In this document: piece after piece, positions 7,491-16,087 of the stretch | How positions within the stretch are numbered: the stretch's first letter is position 1 | How the letters are laid out: each line of letters starts with the position of its first letter | Origin: an uncultured Bacilli bacterium | Lineage (GTDB): Bacteria > Bacillota_I > Bacilli_A > RF39 > UBA660 | DNA length: 64,000 nucleotides | NCBI GenBank assembly: GCA_934130545.1 | Contig: CAKOYD010000002.1 | Span: 62,001 to 126,000 of the forward strand | Reading direction: 5' to 3' | Made by a program: the position numbers and the translations under genes | Notes under the pieces: generated by a model | Told to the model about the DNA's origin: nothing | The model's input: the letters and a program-made list of their open reading frames with translations, nothing else | Database searches by the model: none

Positions 7491-9230
7491 ATGGCAAACA
7501 TATATAGAAATATTTATTGCGGTAATGTAAGTAAAAATGAAATAGGAAAAGAAGTTAGAATAGCCGGATGGGTAGGCTCTATTAGAAATTTAGGTAGTCT
7601 AAGTTTTATAACAGTAAGAGATGAAACAGGAATAGTTCAAGTAATTAGTGAAGATTCATCTATGCTAAATGATTTAACAAGAGAAAGCACAGTTAGTATT
7701 ACTGGTACTGTTAGAGCTAGAACAGATGATATGGTTAATAAAAATATGAAGACTGGTGAAATAGAAATAGTTCTTAAAACTATTGATGTACTAGGTAAAT
7801 GTGCTAGTGTTCTTCCATTTGAAATTAATCACTCTAAAGATTCAACTGAAGATACAAGACTTAAATATCGTTATCTAGATTTAAGAAATAGTGAAGTACA
7901 TGAAAATATATTATTTAGAACTAAAGTAATTGATGAATTAAGAAGAATTATGAAAAGTATGGATTTCACAGAAATTCAAACACCAATCATAACAGCAACA
8001 TCACCTGAAGGTGCTAGGGACTTTATCGTGCCATCACGTAAGTTTAAAGGTAAGTTTTATGCTTTACCACAGGCTCCACAAATATTTAAACAATTACTTA
8101 TGGTATCAGGGTTTGATAAATACTTTCAAATAGCGCCTTGTTTTCGTGATGAAGATCCAAGAAGTGATAGATTATATGGAGAATTTTATCAATTAGACTT
8201 TGAAATGTCTTTTGCTACTGATGAGGATGTTTATCTAGTTGGCGAAAAAGTATTTCATGATATATTTACTAAGTTTGGTAACAAGAAAGTAAGCCCAGCG
8301 CCTTTCAGAAGAATACCTTATAGTGAAGCAATGTTAAAATATGGTTCTGATAAACCAGATTTAAGAAATCCATTAATAATTGTCGACTTAACTAATATTT
8401 TATCTAAATCAACATTTGCTCCATTTGCAAATTCAACTATTAGAGGTATTAAAGTATCTAAATTAAATAAATCTAACTCTTGGTATAAAAATATTGAAGA
8501 ATATGTTAAATCAGTTGGAGCTTCCGGACTAGGATATATCAAAGTTAATGAAGACAAAACATTCAAATCATCTCTTGATAAGTTCTTAACTGATGATATT
8601 AGAAGTGAATTAATTAACACTCTAAATCTAGAACCAGAAGACACACTATTTATTATCTCTGATACTAATAATGTTAATAAATATGCTGGTTTATTACGTA
8701 CTAAATTAGGTCAAGAACTAGATTTAATTGATAAAGATAAATACGAGTTCTGTATTATAAACGATTTCCCATTCTATGAAAAGAATGAAGAAGATGGCAG
8801 TATTGAATTCTCACATAACCCATTCTCAATGCCTCAAGGTGGTCTAGATGCTCTAGAAAATAAAAACCCATTTGATATTTTAGCATACCAATACGACTTT
8901 GTATGTAATGGTTATGAGATGGCTAGTGGTGGTGTTAGAAACCATAGCCCTGAAATATTAAAGAAAGCTTTTGAATTAGCTGGCTATGATGAAGAAGTAG
9001 TTAAATCAAAATTCCCATCTTTATATACAGCATTTAGTTATGGTGCTCCACCACATGCTGGTATGGCTCCTGGTATTGACAGAATACTAATGTTATTAAA
9101 AGATGAAGAAAATATTCGTGAAATGGTTGCCTTTCCATTATCTGCTAATGGTTCCGATGCCATGATGGGTTGTCCAGGCGAAGTATTTGAAAAGCAATTA
9201 CGTGAAACACATATTAAAATAAGAGATTAA
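7491..9230 (+). CDS. aspS: Aspartyl-tRNA synthetase
   Basis: A 579-residue bacterial-type AspRS that charges tRNA-Asp. The N-terminal OB-fold anticodon-binding domain spans about residues 1-105 (VRIAGWVGSIRNLGSLSFI). The class II catalytic core carries motif 2 (FRDEDPRSDRLYGEFYQLD) and motif 3 (HAGMAPGIDRILMLL). The bacterial GAD insertion domain lies between them. The start has AAAAGGAG eight bases upstream. Expression is controlled by the T-box leader directly upstream, and a terminator follows the stop. Discriminating and non-discriminating forms cannot be told apart from what is visible. The next genes (small RNA, tcdA) repeat the Bacillus order. Confidence 0.97.
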   Translation: MANIYRNIYCGNVSKNEIGKEVRIAGWVGSIRNLGSLSFITVRDETGIVQVISEDSSMLNDLTRESTVSITGTVRARTDDMVNKNMKTGEIEIVLKTIDVLGKCASVLPFEINHSKDSTEDTRLKYRYLDLRNSEVHENILFRTKVIDELRRIMKSMDFTEIQTPIITATSPEGARDFIVPSRKFKGKFYALPQAPQIFKQLLMVSGFDKYFQIAPCFRDEDPRSDRLYGEFYQLDFEMSFATDEDVYLVGEKVFHDIFTKFGNKKVSPAPFRRIPYSEAMLKYGSDKPDLRNPLIIVDLTNILSKSTFAPFANSTIRGIKVSKLNKSNSWYKNIEEYVKSVGASGLGYIKVNEDKTFKSSLDKFLTDDIRSELINTLNLEPEDTLFIISDTNNVNKYAGLLRTKLGQELDLIDKDKYEFCIINDFPFYEKNEEDGSIEFSHNPFSMPQGGLDALENKNPFDILAYQYDFVCNGYEMASGGVRNHSPEILKKAFELAGYDEEVVKSKFPSLYTAFSYGAPPHAGMAPGIDRILMLLKDEENIREMVAFPLSANGSDAMMGCPGEVFEKQLRETHIKIRD

Positions 9231-9235
9231 TTATT

Positions 9236-9265
9236 AAAGCCTTGAGACTATCCTTAAGGCTTTTC
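9236..9265 (+). terminator. Rho-independent terminator after aspS
   Basis: AAAGCCTTGAG (9236-9246) pairs with CTTAAGGCTTT (from 9253), followed by T-rich sequence. Confidence 0.85.
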
Positions 9266-9305
9266 TATATAATAAAAAATTATATGTAAAGTAGATTTAA
9301 AACTA

Positions 9306-9335
9306 TAGACAATTAAATAGTTAATATGATATACT
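9306..9335 (+). promoter_or_regulatory. Promoter of the aspS-tcdA intergenic RNA
   Basis: TAGACA (9306-9311), an 18-base spacer, TATACT (9330-9335) with an extended TG at 9327-9328. The transcript would start near 9342. Confidence 0.65.
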
Positions 9336-9341
9336 TAAGAT

Positions 9342-9490
9342 ACCTAGAGGATGCGACAGCTTAATTTAAAACCGACTAAAGATATATTTAGGGAATCTAA
9401 TACTTGTTATGTGTTGAAGACTTATTTCTTAATAAGAATCCTAATTAACTTGTTGTGATTACCCACCTGTGTGATATACGCGCGGGTTTT
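9342..9490 (+). ncRNA. ssrS: Probable 6S RNA between aspS and tcdA
   Basis: No gene of its own fits here, but a good promoter ends at 9335 and a long-range stem is visible. GCGACAGCTTAATT (from 9353) pairs with AATTAACTTGTTGT (ending near 9455), with 13 of 14 positions matching if G-U pairs count. Inside are two local hairpins: CTAAA/TTTAG near 9377-9391 and CTTATT/AATAAG near 9420-9436. The 3' end is a GC-rich hairpin (CCCACCTGTGT ... ACGCGCGGG) followed by TTTT. In B. subtilis the 6S-1 RNA (bsrA) lies between aspS and yrvM (tcdA), the same interval. Position and shape support 6S; the sequence itself is not recognisable to me. Confidence 0.5.
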
Positions 9491-9542
9491 ATCTACTAGT
9501 ATCGATTCTCCGGGTTTTTTCATGTCTAAAAGAGGTGCATTT

Positions 9543-10223
9543 ATGTTTGATAGAGAAATAAAATTAATAGGAATAAATAATTATAATAAATTAAAAAATA
9601 GTACTGTTATGGTAATAGGCCTAGGTGGAGTAGGGGGATATGTTGTCGAATCTCTTACAAGAGCTGGTATAGGTAATATTATATTAGTAGATTACGATAT
9701 CATTGATATAACTAATATAAATAGACAATTAATATCTAATACTAGTAATATTGGTATGAAAAAGACTCTCGAATGGCAAAAAAGAATTAACTTAATTAAC
9801 CCTGAATGCCATGTTACAACAATTGATAAATATTTAACTAAAGATAATCTATACGATACCTTAAATAATTATAAAATAGATTATATTATTGATGCCTGTG
9901 ACACTATCATGGTTAAGAAAGAATTAATTAAATATACATATCTAAATAAGATAGGTTTTATTGCCTCAATGGGAACTGGTAATAAATTAGAACCTTCTAA
10001 ATTAGAAATAACGACACTAGATAAAACTAGTTATGATCCAATTGCTAAAATATTAAGAAAATATGTTAAAGATGAAAAAATAAATAAAAAAGTATATGTT
10101 GTCTGCTCCAAAGAACAACCTAAAAAGATTAATGAAAAAACTATATCTTCAATAAGTACTGTACCTTCAACAGCTGGTTTATTACTTTCATCTTTTGTAA
10201 TTAATTCAATTATAAATAATTGA
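9543..10223 (+). CDS. tcdA: tRNA threonylcarbamoyladenosine dehydratase (TcdA/YrvM), E1-like
   Basis: A 226-residue E1/ThiF-like enzyme that uses ATP to dehydrate t6A37 of tRNA to the cyclic ct6A. The nucleotide-binding motif GLGGVGGYVVESL is followed by the acidic LVDYDIIDITNINRQL, and the catalytic-Cys region is VVCSKEQPKK. The chosen ATG at 9543 has AAGAGGTG upstream and gives the family's normal N-terminus (MFDRE). A GTG at 9471 would run through the preceding RNA and is less likely. The aspS - RNA - tcdA order matches Bacillus. Its stop overlaps the promoter of the next gene. Confidence 0.92.
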   Translation: MFDREIKLIGINNYNKLKNSTVMVIGLGGVGGYVVESLTRAGIGNIILVDYDIIDITNINRQLISNTSNIGMKKTLEWQKRINLINPECHVTTIDKYLTKDNLYDTLNNYKIDYIIDACDTIMVKKELIKYTYLNKIGFIASMGTGNKLEPSKLEITTLDKTSYDPIAKILRKYVKDEKINKKVYVVCSKEQPKKINEKTISSISTVPSTAGLLLSSFVINSIINN

Positions 10224-10248
10224 CACAAAAAGCTTAATTAGATATAAT
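10220..10248 (+). promoter_or_regulatory. SigA-type promoter of the gene at 10274
   Basis: TTGACA (10220-10225), a 17-base spacer, TATAAT (10243-10248): a consensus promoter that overlaps the tcdA stop codon. Confidence 0.85.
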
Positions 10249-10273
10249 AAACTTATGATAGGAGACGATATTA

Positions 10274-11707
10274 ATGAGTAGGTTAAATGTTTTTAGAGAA
10301 GATAATATAATAGGAGGAATGTATAAGTCTTCTCTAGCAAGTTTAGGCTTTGTGCCAGGATATATACCATCATCTGAAGAAATAGATGAAGCATATGTTC
10401 AAAGACGTGAATATTTAGCAAATACTACAATACTAGATCAACTATATGCTACTTTACATCAACCAATATATAGATATGAAAGAGTATATGAAAGAATTCA
10501 ATACCAATATTTACTTAAACAATATGATGTTTTATATAAATATTATAATTTACTAGAAAAAGAAGGCCTTAATAAAGACAGTGAAAAATTATTAAATTCT
10601 TACGAAGAAGAATATGAAAAATGTCTTACTGATATCCGTCACATTGAAACAGAATCTAATATTGTAGCAGAACTTATAACTAACGGTATTGATAATAATA
10701 TTTTAGATAGTTTTATATCAGGACTAGAAAAAAGAAATATAAATGAAAAGTTTAATATCGACAATAGTCAATTAAGTATTAAAATAAGTGATTTGAAAAG
10801 AAAAATAAGTGATTTATATTATGAACAGTCAAGCAAAAGTAGAATTGATATTAAAAAAGATTATATATCAAGAATTACAGTATTTAATGATATAGCCAAA
10901 AGATACCCTAATACAGAAGAAATTATAAATACTTATCTAAATAGCCAAACTAAAATAATAGTTGTTGATGACATTGAACTATCAGAACGTCGTAATCATC
11001 TCAATGATATAAGTTTTATTAGTAGTTTTTTAACACATCCCACTAATGGTAATTCTAATATAAGTAAAGAGGAATTAACTACTAAATTAAATGAAATAAA
11101 ACATAAAGCAGATTTAACATTAAAGCAAAAAAAATTAGACTATATGAAGTTATTTAAAGAAAGAATATTTAATGTTGATTATAATAGTTATACATCGAAT
11201 CTAGATAACTATGAAACAGCCTTAAAAAGATTAGATGATAAAAATATACTATTTAATACTTATATTAATATTGTAGGCACTATAATTGATAGTGAAAAAC
11301 TTACTAGTGAAGATATTACTTACTTGGATGGCTTATTAAATAGTTTTAATAAATATCTAGATGGAATAAAAGTTAGTAATGAAAAAGTAGAAGATATTGA
11401 TAGTGTTCTTGCTCAAGAACAAACAGAATTATCATCATTTTGTATATTTAAAGAAAGATCAATTAATGAAAATATAATGCTTAGATATGTTAGTTTAAAA
11501 AATCAAATTACTTCATATTATGACCAATTATTTATTCCAAATGATAATAGAACAAACATATATAAATTATTATCTAACTATGGAAATTTATTAAAAGATA
11601 ATACAGTTAGCCTAAAGAATAAATTAGCAACCATTGACTATTTAACAGACTTTGCCAATACTTATTGTAGTGGTAATACATTAAAAAGAAATAGACCCCT
11701 AGCTTAA
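10274..11707 (+). CDS. Conserved-looking helical protein of unknown function
   Basis: A 477-residue cytoplasmic protein with no signal peptide or membrane segment and no motif I recognise. It is rich in Lys, Asn, Ile, Leu and Glu with long helical, partly coiled-coil stretches (for example residues 60-130 and 270-330). The first 40 residues contain a more distinctive Gly/Pro-rich stretch (SLASLGFVPGYIPSSEEID). It has its own consensus promoter and an AGGAG ribosome-binding site, so it is a real gene. It sits between tcdA and the convergent rarA, and nothing in the context suggests a job. Confidence 0.75.
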   Translation: MSRLNVFREDNIIGGMYKSSLASLGFVPGYIPSSEEIDEAYVQRREYLANTTILDQLYATLHQPIYRYERVYERIQYQYLLKQYDVLYKYYNLLEKEGLNKDSEKLLNSYEEEYEKCLTDIRHIETESNIVAELITNGIDNNILDSFISGLEKRNINEKFNIDNSQLSIKISDLKRKISDLYYEQSSKSRIDIKKDYISRITVFNDIAKRYPNTEEIINTYLNSQTKIIVVDDIELSERRNHLNDISFISSFLTHPTNGNSNISKEELTTKLNEIKHKADLTLKQKKLDYMKLFKERIFNVDYNSYTSNLDNYETALKRLDDKNILFNTYINIVGTIIDSEKLTSEDITYLDGLLNSFNKYLDGIKVSNEKVEDIDSVLAQEQTELSSFCIFKERSINENIMLRYVSLKNQITSYYDQLFIPNDNRTNIYKLLSNYGNLLKDNTVSLKNKLATIDYLTDFANTYCSGNTLKRNRPLA

Positions 11708-11724
11708 AAACTAAGAGTCTTTTA
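11693..11724. terminator. Bidirectional terminator between convergent genes
   Basis: AGAC (11693-11696) pairs with GTCT (11717-11720), with an inner TAG/CTA pairing. T-rich sequence lies on the right and A-rich on the left. The stem is short, so confidence is moderate. Confidence 0.5.
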
Positions 11725-12925
11725 TTTTACTTAAATTATCCATCACAGACTTTAAAACATTTTCGTTCTTATTATTCTTTGGATAGTAATAAACACTATC
11801 TTTTATTTTATCAGGTAAATATTGTTGCTTAACATAAGAATTTTTATAATTATGAGGATATTTATAATCAGGGTTCCCATTAATTAGATGTTTAGGAATA
11901 TTCCCCGTATTACCTGTCTGAATATCCGCAAAAGCTTTATCAATAGCCATTTCAGCTGAATTAGATTTAGGACTAAGTGCTAACTCAATTACTACTGTGG
12001 CCAAAGAAATTCTAGCTTCCGGCAAGCCAAGCATTAAAGCTGACTCAATAGCGGCCATTACCTTGGGCCCCATTGACGAATTAGCAAGACCAATATCTTC
12101 ATATACAATTACCGCTAATCTGCGACATACAGCCTCTAGATCGTCTCCATTAAGTAATCTTGCTAAGTAATATACTGCAGCATTAACATCACTACCACGA
12201 ATAGACTTCTGAAAAGCACTAAGTAGGTCGTAGTAACCATCACCATTCTTATCATGAATAACATTAGGCTTATTATTAATATTCTTAACAAGATCTAAAG
12301 TAACCTCTCCATCATTAGCAGAGTAATAAGCAATCTCTAAAATATTATAAGCATATCTTAAATCGCTACCTGATACCTTAGCTATATAATCAATAGTACT
12401 ATCATCTATCTTAATACCATCTAAATATCCTGATGTAATAGCCTTATTTAAAGCCATAATAATATTATCATAAGTTAAATCATGTAGCTCAAATAACTGA
12501 CAACGACTCCTAATAGCTGGATTAATTGAATGATATGGATTAGCTGTCGTCATCCCAATTAAAGTAATTAAACCACTCTCTAAGTATGGTAATAATAAAT
12601 CTTGCTTATCTTTATTTAAACGATGAATTTCATCCATAATAAGCACTATACCATTATACATCTTAGCTTCTTCAACAACCACATCAAAATCTTTCTTATT
12701 ATTAATAACTGCATTTAAAGTACGATACCTAACATCTAACTCATTAACAATAGCTAAAGCAATCGAAGTCTTCCCAATACCAGGATGCCCATATAATATC
12801 ATAGAAAATAACTTCTTATTCTTAACTAAATTATATAATATCTTACCCTTACTTACTAAATGCTCTTGCCCAATTACATCCTCTAATGATTTAGGCCTTA
12901 ACTTAATAGATAATAATTCATTCAT
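11711..12925 (-). CDS. rarA: Replication-associated recombination protein A (AAA+ ATPase)
   Basis: A 404-residue AAA+ ATPase of the RarA/MgsA/YrvN family that acts at stalled replication forks. It starts with SIKLRPKSLEDVIGQEHL, has Walker A GHPGIGKT, Walker B LIMDEIHRL and the sensor/arginine finger region (GMTTANPYHSINPAIRSRC), followed by the C-terminal tetramerisation region (LPEARISLATVVIELALSPKS). The start at 12925 has AAAGGA nine bases upstream; the in-frame codon 18 bases earlier has none. The gene is convergent with the 10274 gene and divergent from xer. Its location near tcdA follows the Bacillus yrvM-yrvN order. Confidence 0.93.
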   Translation of the reverse strand: MNELLSIKLRPKSLEDVIGQEHLVSKGKILYNLVKNKKLFSMILYGHPGIGKTSIALAIVNELDVRYRTLNAVINNKKDFDVVVEEAKMYNGIVLIMDEIHRLNKDKQDLLLPYLESGLITLIGMTTANPYHSINPAIRSRCQLFELHDLTYDNIIMALNKAITSGYLDGIKIDDSTIDYIAKVSGSDLRYAYNILEIAYYSANDGEVTLDLVKNINNKPNVIHDKNGDGYYDLLSAFQKSIRGSDVNAAVYYLARLLNGDDLEAVCRRLAVIVYEDIGLANSSMGPKVMAAIESALMLGLPEARISLATVVIELALSPKSNSAEMAIDKAFADIQTGNTGNIPKHLINGNPDYKYPHNYKNSYVKQQYLPDKIKDSVYYYPKNNKNENVLKSVMDNLSKIKDS

Positions 12926-13043
12926 AACTATAATTCCTTTCAATATATATTCATTATAAACTAATATTAATTAATTATCAAATACTATTTAAAATTAAAT
13001 ATTTATGGTATAATTAAATAGTAAATAGTTAGGATATGATAGA

Positions 13044-13928
13044 ATGAATAATGATAAAAATATAGAATTTATTATGAAATATCAAACTTACTTATTATCA
13101 GAAAAACACTTATCTGATAATTCAATATTTTCTTATTGTGAAGATATAATGTTATTCTTAAAATATATAAATAAAGATGTAACCTCTATCACTAAAGAAA
13201 ATATCTATAATTATTTAGCATATCTAGATAAAGAAAAATATAGTGTCTATAGTGTTGCTAGAAAAATATCTTCTCTTAAATCATTTTATATATTTCTAAA
13301 TAAACACTATCAAATGAAGAATATTATTGATGATATAGAAATGCCTAAATATTATAAGAAGTTACCAACTATTTTAACTATTGAAGAAATAGATAAATTA
13401 CTTAATGTCAACTTAGTTAGCGCTTACGATTATCGTAATAAAGCTATGTTAGAACTCATGTATGCTACAGGACTTCGAGTCAGTGAGTTAGTTAATTTAG
13501 ATATCAATAGTGTTAACTTAGAAAAAAAATTTGTTAGATGTATTGGTAAAGGAAGTAAAGAAAGAATCGTCCCTATTGGTGATGTAGCCTGTAATTATCT
13601 TAATATTTATCTAAATGAATATCGTGATAAATTAACTAAAAATAGACTATGTGAATCACTATTTTTAAATAATCATGGTAATACTATTACTAGACAAGGT
13701 TTCTTTAAAATGCTAAAAGAACAATGTATTAAAGTAGGCATTGATAAAAATATTTCACCACATATGCTAAGACACTCATTTGCCACTCATTTACTCAATA
13801 ATGGTGCTGATTTACGTAGTATTCAAATGATGCTTGGACACAGCAATTTATCTACTACACAAATATATACTAATGTATCAAATGATATATTAAGAGAAAA
13901 TTATAAATTATACCATCCAAGAGGATAG
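13044..13928 (+). CDS. xerD: Tyrosine recombinase of XerC/XerD type
   Basis: A 294-residue site-specific recombinase. The N-terminal SAM-like core-binding domain covers residues 1-95 and the catalytic domain the rest. The catalytic residues are all present: Arg in ATGLRVSELVNL, Lys in GKGSKERIVPI, His-x-x-Arg in HMLRHSFATHLL, His in LGHSNLSTTQIY and the Tyr nucleophile in that last motif. The length fits chromosomal Xer enzymes that resolve dimers at dif rather than an integrase. Choosing XerD over XerC is tentative, since no second copy is in view. It is followed closely by the phosphohexomutase gene. Confidence 0.88.
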   Translation: MNNDKNIEFIMKYQTYLLSEKHLSDNSIFSYCEDIMLFLKYINKDVTSITKENIYNYLAYLDKEKYSVYSVARKISSLKSFYIFLNKHYQMKNIIDDIEMPKYYKKLPTILTIEEIDKLLNVNLVSAYDYRNKAMLELMYATGLRVSELVNLDINSVNLEKKFVRCIGKGSKERIVPIGDVACNYLNIYLNEYRDKLTKNRLCESLFLNNHGNTITRQGFFKMLKEQCIKVGIDKNISPHMLRHSFATHLLNNGADLRSIQMMLGHSNLSTTQIYTNVSNDILRENYKLYHPRG

Positions 13929-13949
13929 TTTAAAGAAAGAAGGATATAA

Positions 13950-15311
13950 ATGGAATTAAATAAAAATATGTTTAGAGAATACGATATAAGAGGAGTATAT
14001 GGTACTGATTTAAATGGTGATATTGCTTACCTAATCGGTCGTGGATTAGGTAGTAAAATGCACAAATTAAATATTGTTAAAACCGTTGTTGCTTATGACA
14101 ATAGATTATCATCTGTCGAACTAGAAAAAAATTTAGTCAAAGGATTAATTGAATCAGGAATTAATGTTTATCGACTTGGCCTTGCCAGTACTCCAATGTG
14201 CTACTACGCTAGTAATTATTTTGATGTAAATTGTAGTGTAATGATAACTGCTTCCCACAATCCAAAAGAATATAATGGCTTTAAGTTCTCATTTGACGGT
14301 ATTAGTAATGCCTGTGGTAGTAGTGTCATGGAAATATATGACATTATTATTAACAAAGATTTTGTAAATGGCAATGGTACAATATCTAATGTTGATATTG
14401 AAGATGCTTATATAAACCTATTAACTAATAATATAGACTTACCAAAAAAACTAAAAATAGTTTATGACTGTGGTAATGGAACAACATCTATTATTGCAAA
14501 AAAAATATTCGATAGATTAAATGTTGAATATATACCATTATATGATATATCTGACGGAAGTTTTCCGAATCATCATCCTGATCCATCGGTTGAAGAAAAC
14601 CTACGTGATTTAGAAAAAACTGTCGTTCAAAATAAAGCAAGTCTTGGTATTGCCTTTGATGGCGATGGTGATAGAGTAGGGGTAGTCGATGAAAAAGGTA
14701 ATATGATTGATATTGACAAATATTTAATTATCATGTGGAAATATCTAGTAAATAGAGTAGAGAAGAAGGTAGCATTCTTTGACGTAAAATGTAGTAAAGT
14801 TTTAGAAGATGAATTGATTAAATTAGGTGTTAAACCAATCGAAACTAGAACCGGCAATTCATACACTAGAAGAATAAGTGCTGAAGGAGATTACATCCTA
14901 GGTGGTGAATTATCCGGACACGTTTACTTCAGAGACAAATTCCCCGGTTATGATGATGGAATATACGCCGGAATTCGTTTAATCGAAGCTATATCTAATT
15001 TAAATGTTGAATTAAGTTCTATGTTAGAAGGAATCAATAAGTATTATTCCACAAAAGAAAATAAAATAGCTGTCGATGATAGTATTAAATTCGATATCGT
15101 CGATAAAGTAAAAGAATACTGTATCAGTAAAGGATATAAATTCATTACCTTAGATGGTGTCAAAGTAAAATACGACGATGGATTTGCTTTAGTTAGAGCC
15201 TCAAATACAGGTCCAAATATAACAACTAGATATGAAGCTAAAACCGAATCAAGATTAGAAGAAATAACTAATGAATTCAATAACTTAATATATAGTTTAT
15301 TAAATAAATAG
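13950..15311 (+). CDS. manB: Phosphomannomutase/phosphoglucomutase
   Basis: A 453-residue alpha-D-phosphohexomutase with all four family signatures. These are the phosphoserine loop ITASHNPKEYNGFK, the metal-binding loop AFDGDGDRVG, the sugar-binding loop LGGELSGHVYF and a C-terminal phosphate-binding loop (RASNTGPNITTRYEA). It interconverts hexose 1- and 6-phosphates and so feeds cell-wall and surface polysaccharide precursors. The start has AAAGAAGGA upstream and lies 21 bases after the Xer gene, so they may share a transcript. A good terminator follows. The manB symbol is by family; substrate preference is not visible. Confidence 0.9.
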   Translation: MELNKNMFREYDIRGVYGTDLNGDIAYLIGRGLGSKMHKLNIVKTVVAYDNRLSSVELEKNLVKGLIESGINVYRLGLASTPMCYYASNYFDVNCSVMITASHNPKEYNGFKFSFDGISNACGSSVMEIYDIIINKDFVNGNGTISNVDIEDAYINLLTNNIDLPKKLKIVYDCGNGTTSIIAKKIFDRLNVEYIPLYDISDGSFPNHHPDPSVEENLRDLEKTVVQNKASLGIAFDGDGDRVGVVDEKGNMIDIDKYLIIMWKYLVNRVEKKVAFFDVKCSKVLEDELIKLGVKPIETRTGNSYTRRISAEGDYILGGELSGHVYFRDKFPGYDDGIYAGIRLIEAISNLNVELSSMLEGINKYYSTKENKIAVDDSIKFDIVDKVKEYCISKGYKFITLDGVKVKYDDGFALVRASNTGPNITTRYEAKTESRLEEITNEFNNLIYSLLNK

Positions 15312-15319
15312 AATGATAT

Positions 15320-15359
15320 ACTAGCAAGTAAATAATTAATTTATTTGTTAGTTCTTTTT
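15320..15359 (+). terminator. Rho-independent terminator after the phosphohexomutase
   Basis: A long AT-rich stem: ACTAGCAAGTAAATAA pairs with TTTATTTGTTAGT, followed by CTTTTT. Confidence 0.8.
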
Positions 15360-15566
15360 ATAGAAGTTAACATAATATACATTATAGGAAGTTATAAAAT
15401 TATATAAAATTATAGATAAATAATATATTATTGTTTAATTAAGATTAATATCATTATATAATTATATATTTATTAAATTAATTTATATAACAACATTATT
15501 ATATGTCTTATTAAATAATCTAACTCCAATTCATATATCATTCATCATTTTAAAATATTCAATCAG

Positions 15567-15980
15567 ATGGATAAATATTCAGCTATTATTACCTCGATGC
15601 AAATTTCACCTTGCTAAATAAATACTACATCCACTCTCCTATTAATTTCAATTTTAAATTTGTTCTTGAGATAGACAATTATATGTCTTTTCCGTTCTCG
15701 ATGCAAATTTCACGAATAAATAAATTTACACTAGATGGATAACATGTTCATATTTTATAATCTCGATGCAAATTTGAATTAACTAATTTTTGTATTATAT
15801 GACCAATTATGAATCTTTAATAATTTCGATGTAAATTTAACAGATTAATAAATTTAATATTTAAAATTTTTAAAAAAAATATTTTTAGATTAATTATCAA
15901 ATCAAAAATTAATTTTTAATATTATTTAAATTTAGATTGATATTTATCTATCAAACAATAATCTCGATGTAAATTTCAAA
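15567..15980. repeat. Five degenerate repeats with a CTCGATGCAAATTT core in a gene-free region
   Basis: The stretch 15363-16020 contains no gene I can support. Five copies of a 14-17 base core, CTCGATG(C/T)AAATTTCAC with variants, start at 15593, 15697, 15762, 15825 and 15963. Spacing is 104, 65, 63 and 138. The two 63-65 base units resemble each other over their whole length. Four cores are preceded, 8-12 bases upstream, by a small inverted repeat whose sequence differs between copies: TGGATA/TATTCA, AGACA/TGTCT, TGGA/TTCA and TGATA/TATCA. Strand and function are unknown. Protein-binding sites, an RNA with repeated hairpins or a decayed array are all possible. Confidence 0.6.
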
Positions 15981-16024
15981 TTTACGATAGAATATCATAA
16001 GTATAATTACTTGTCATAACTAGC

Positions 16025-16066
16025 AAAAAGCCCCCCTACTCCGAAGTCAATTTAGAAGTAGGGGGA
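16025..16066 (-). terminator. GC-rich terminator of the gene at 16088
   Basis: CCCCCTACT (16032-16040) pairs with AGTAGGGGG (16057-16065). On the minus strand it is followed by GCTTTTT. It is one of the most GC-rich hairpins in the window. Confidence 0.88.
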
Positions 16067-16087
16067 GTTGGTAACAAAAAAGACTAG

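Noticed and set aside
9471..9542. GTG at 9471 as the start of tcdA
   Set aside because: It lies inside the terminator hairpin of the upstream RNA and adds 24 residues not expected in the family. ATG 9543 has a good ribosome-binding site and the normal N-terminus.
13044..13928. Tyrosine recombinase as an integrase of a mobile element
   Set aside because: Length and motifs fit chromosomal Xer proteins, and the neighbours are housekeeping genes with no att-like repeats seen.
15567..15980. CTCGATGCAAATTT repeats read as a CRISPR array
   Set aside because: Spacing is irregular (104, 65, 63, 138), the cores diverge, sequence between cores is partly shared rather than unique, and no cas gene is in the window.
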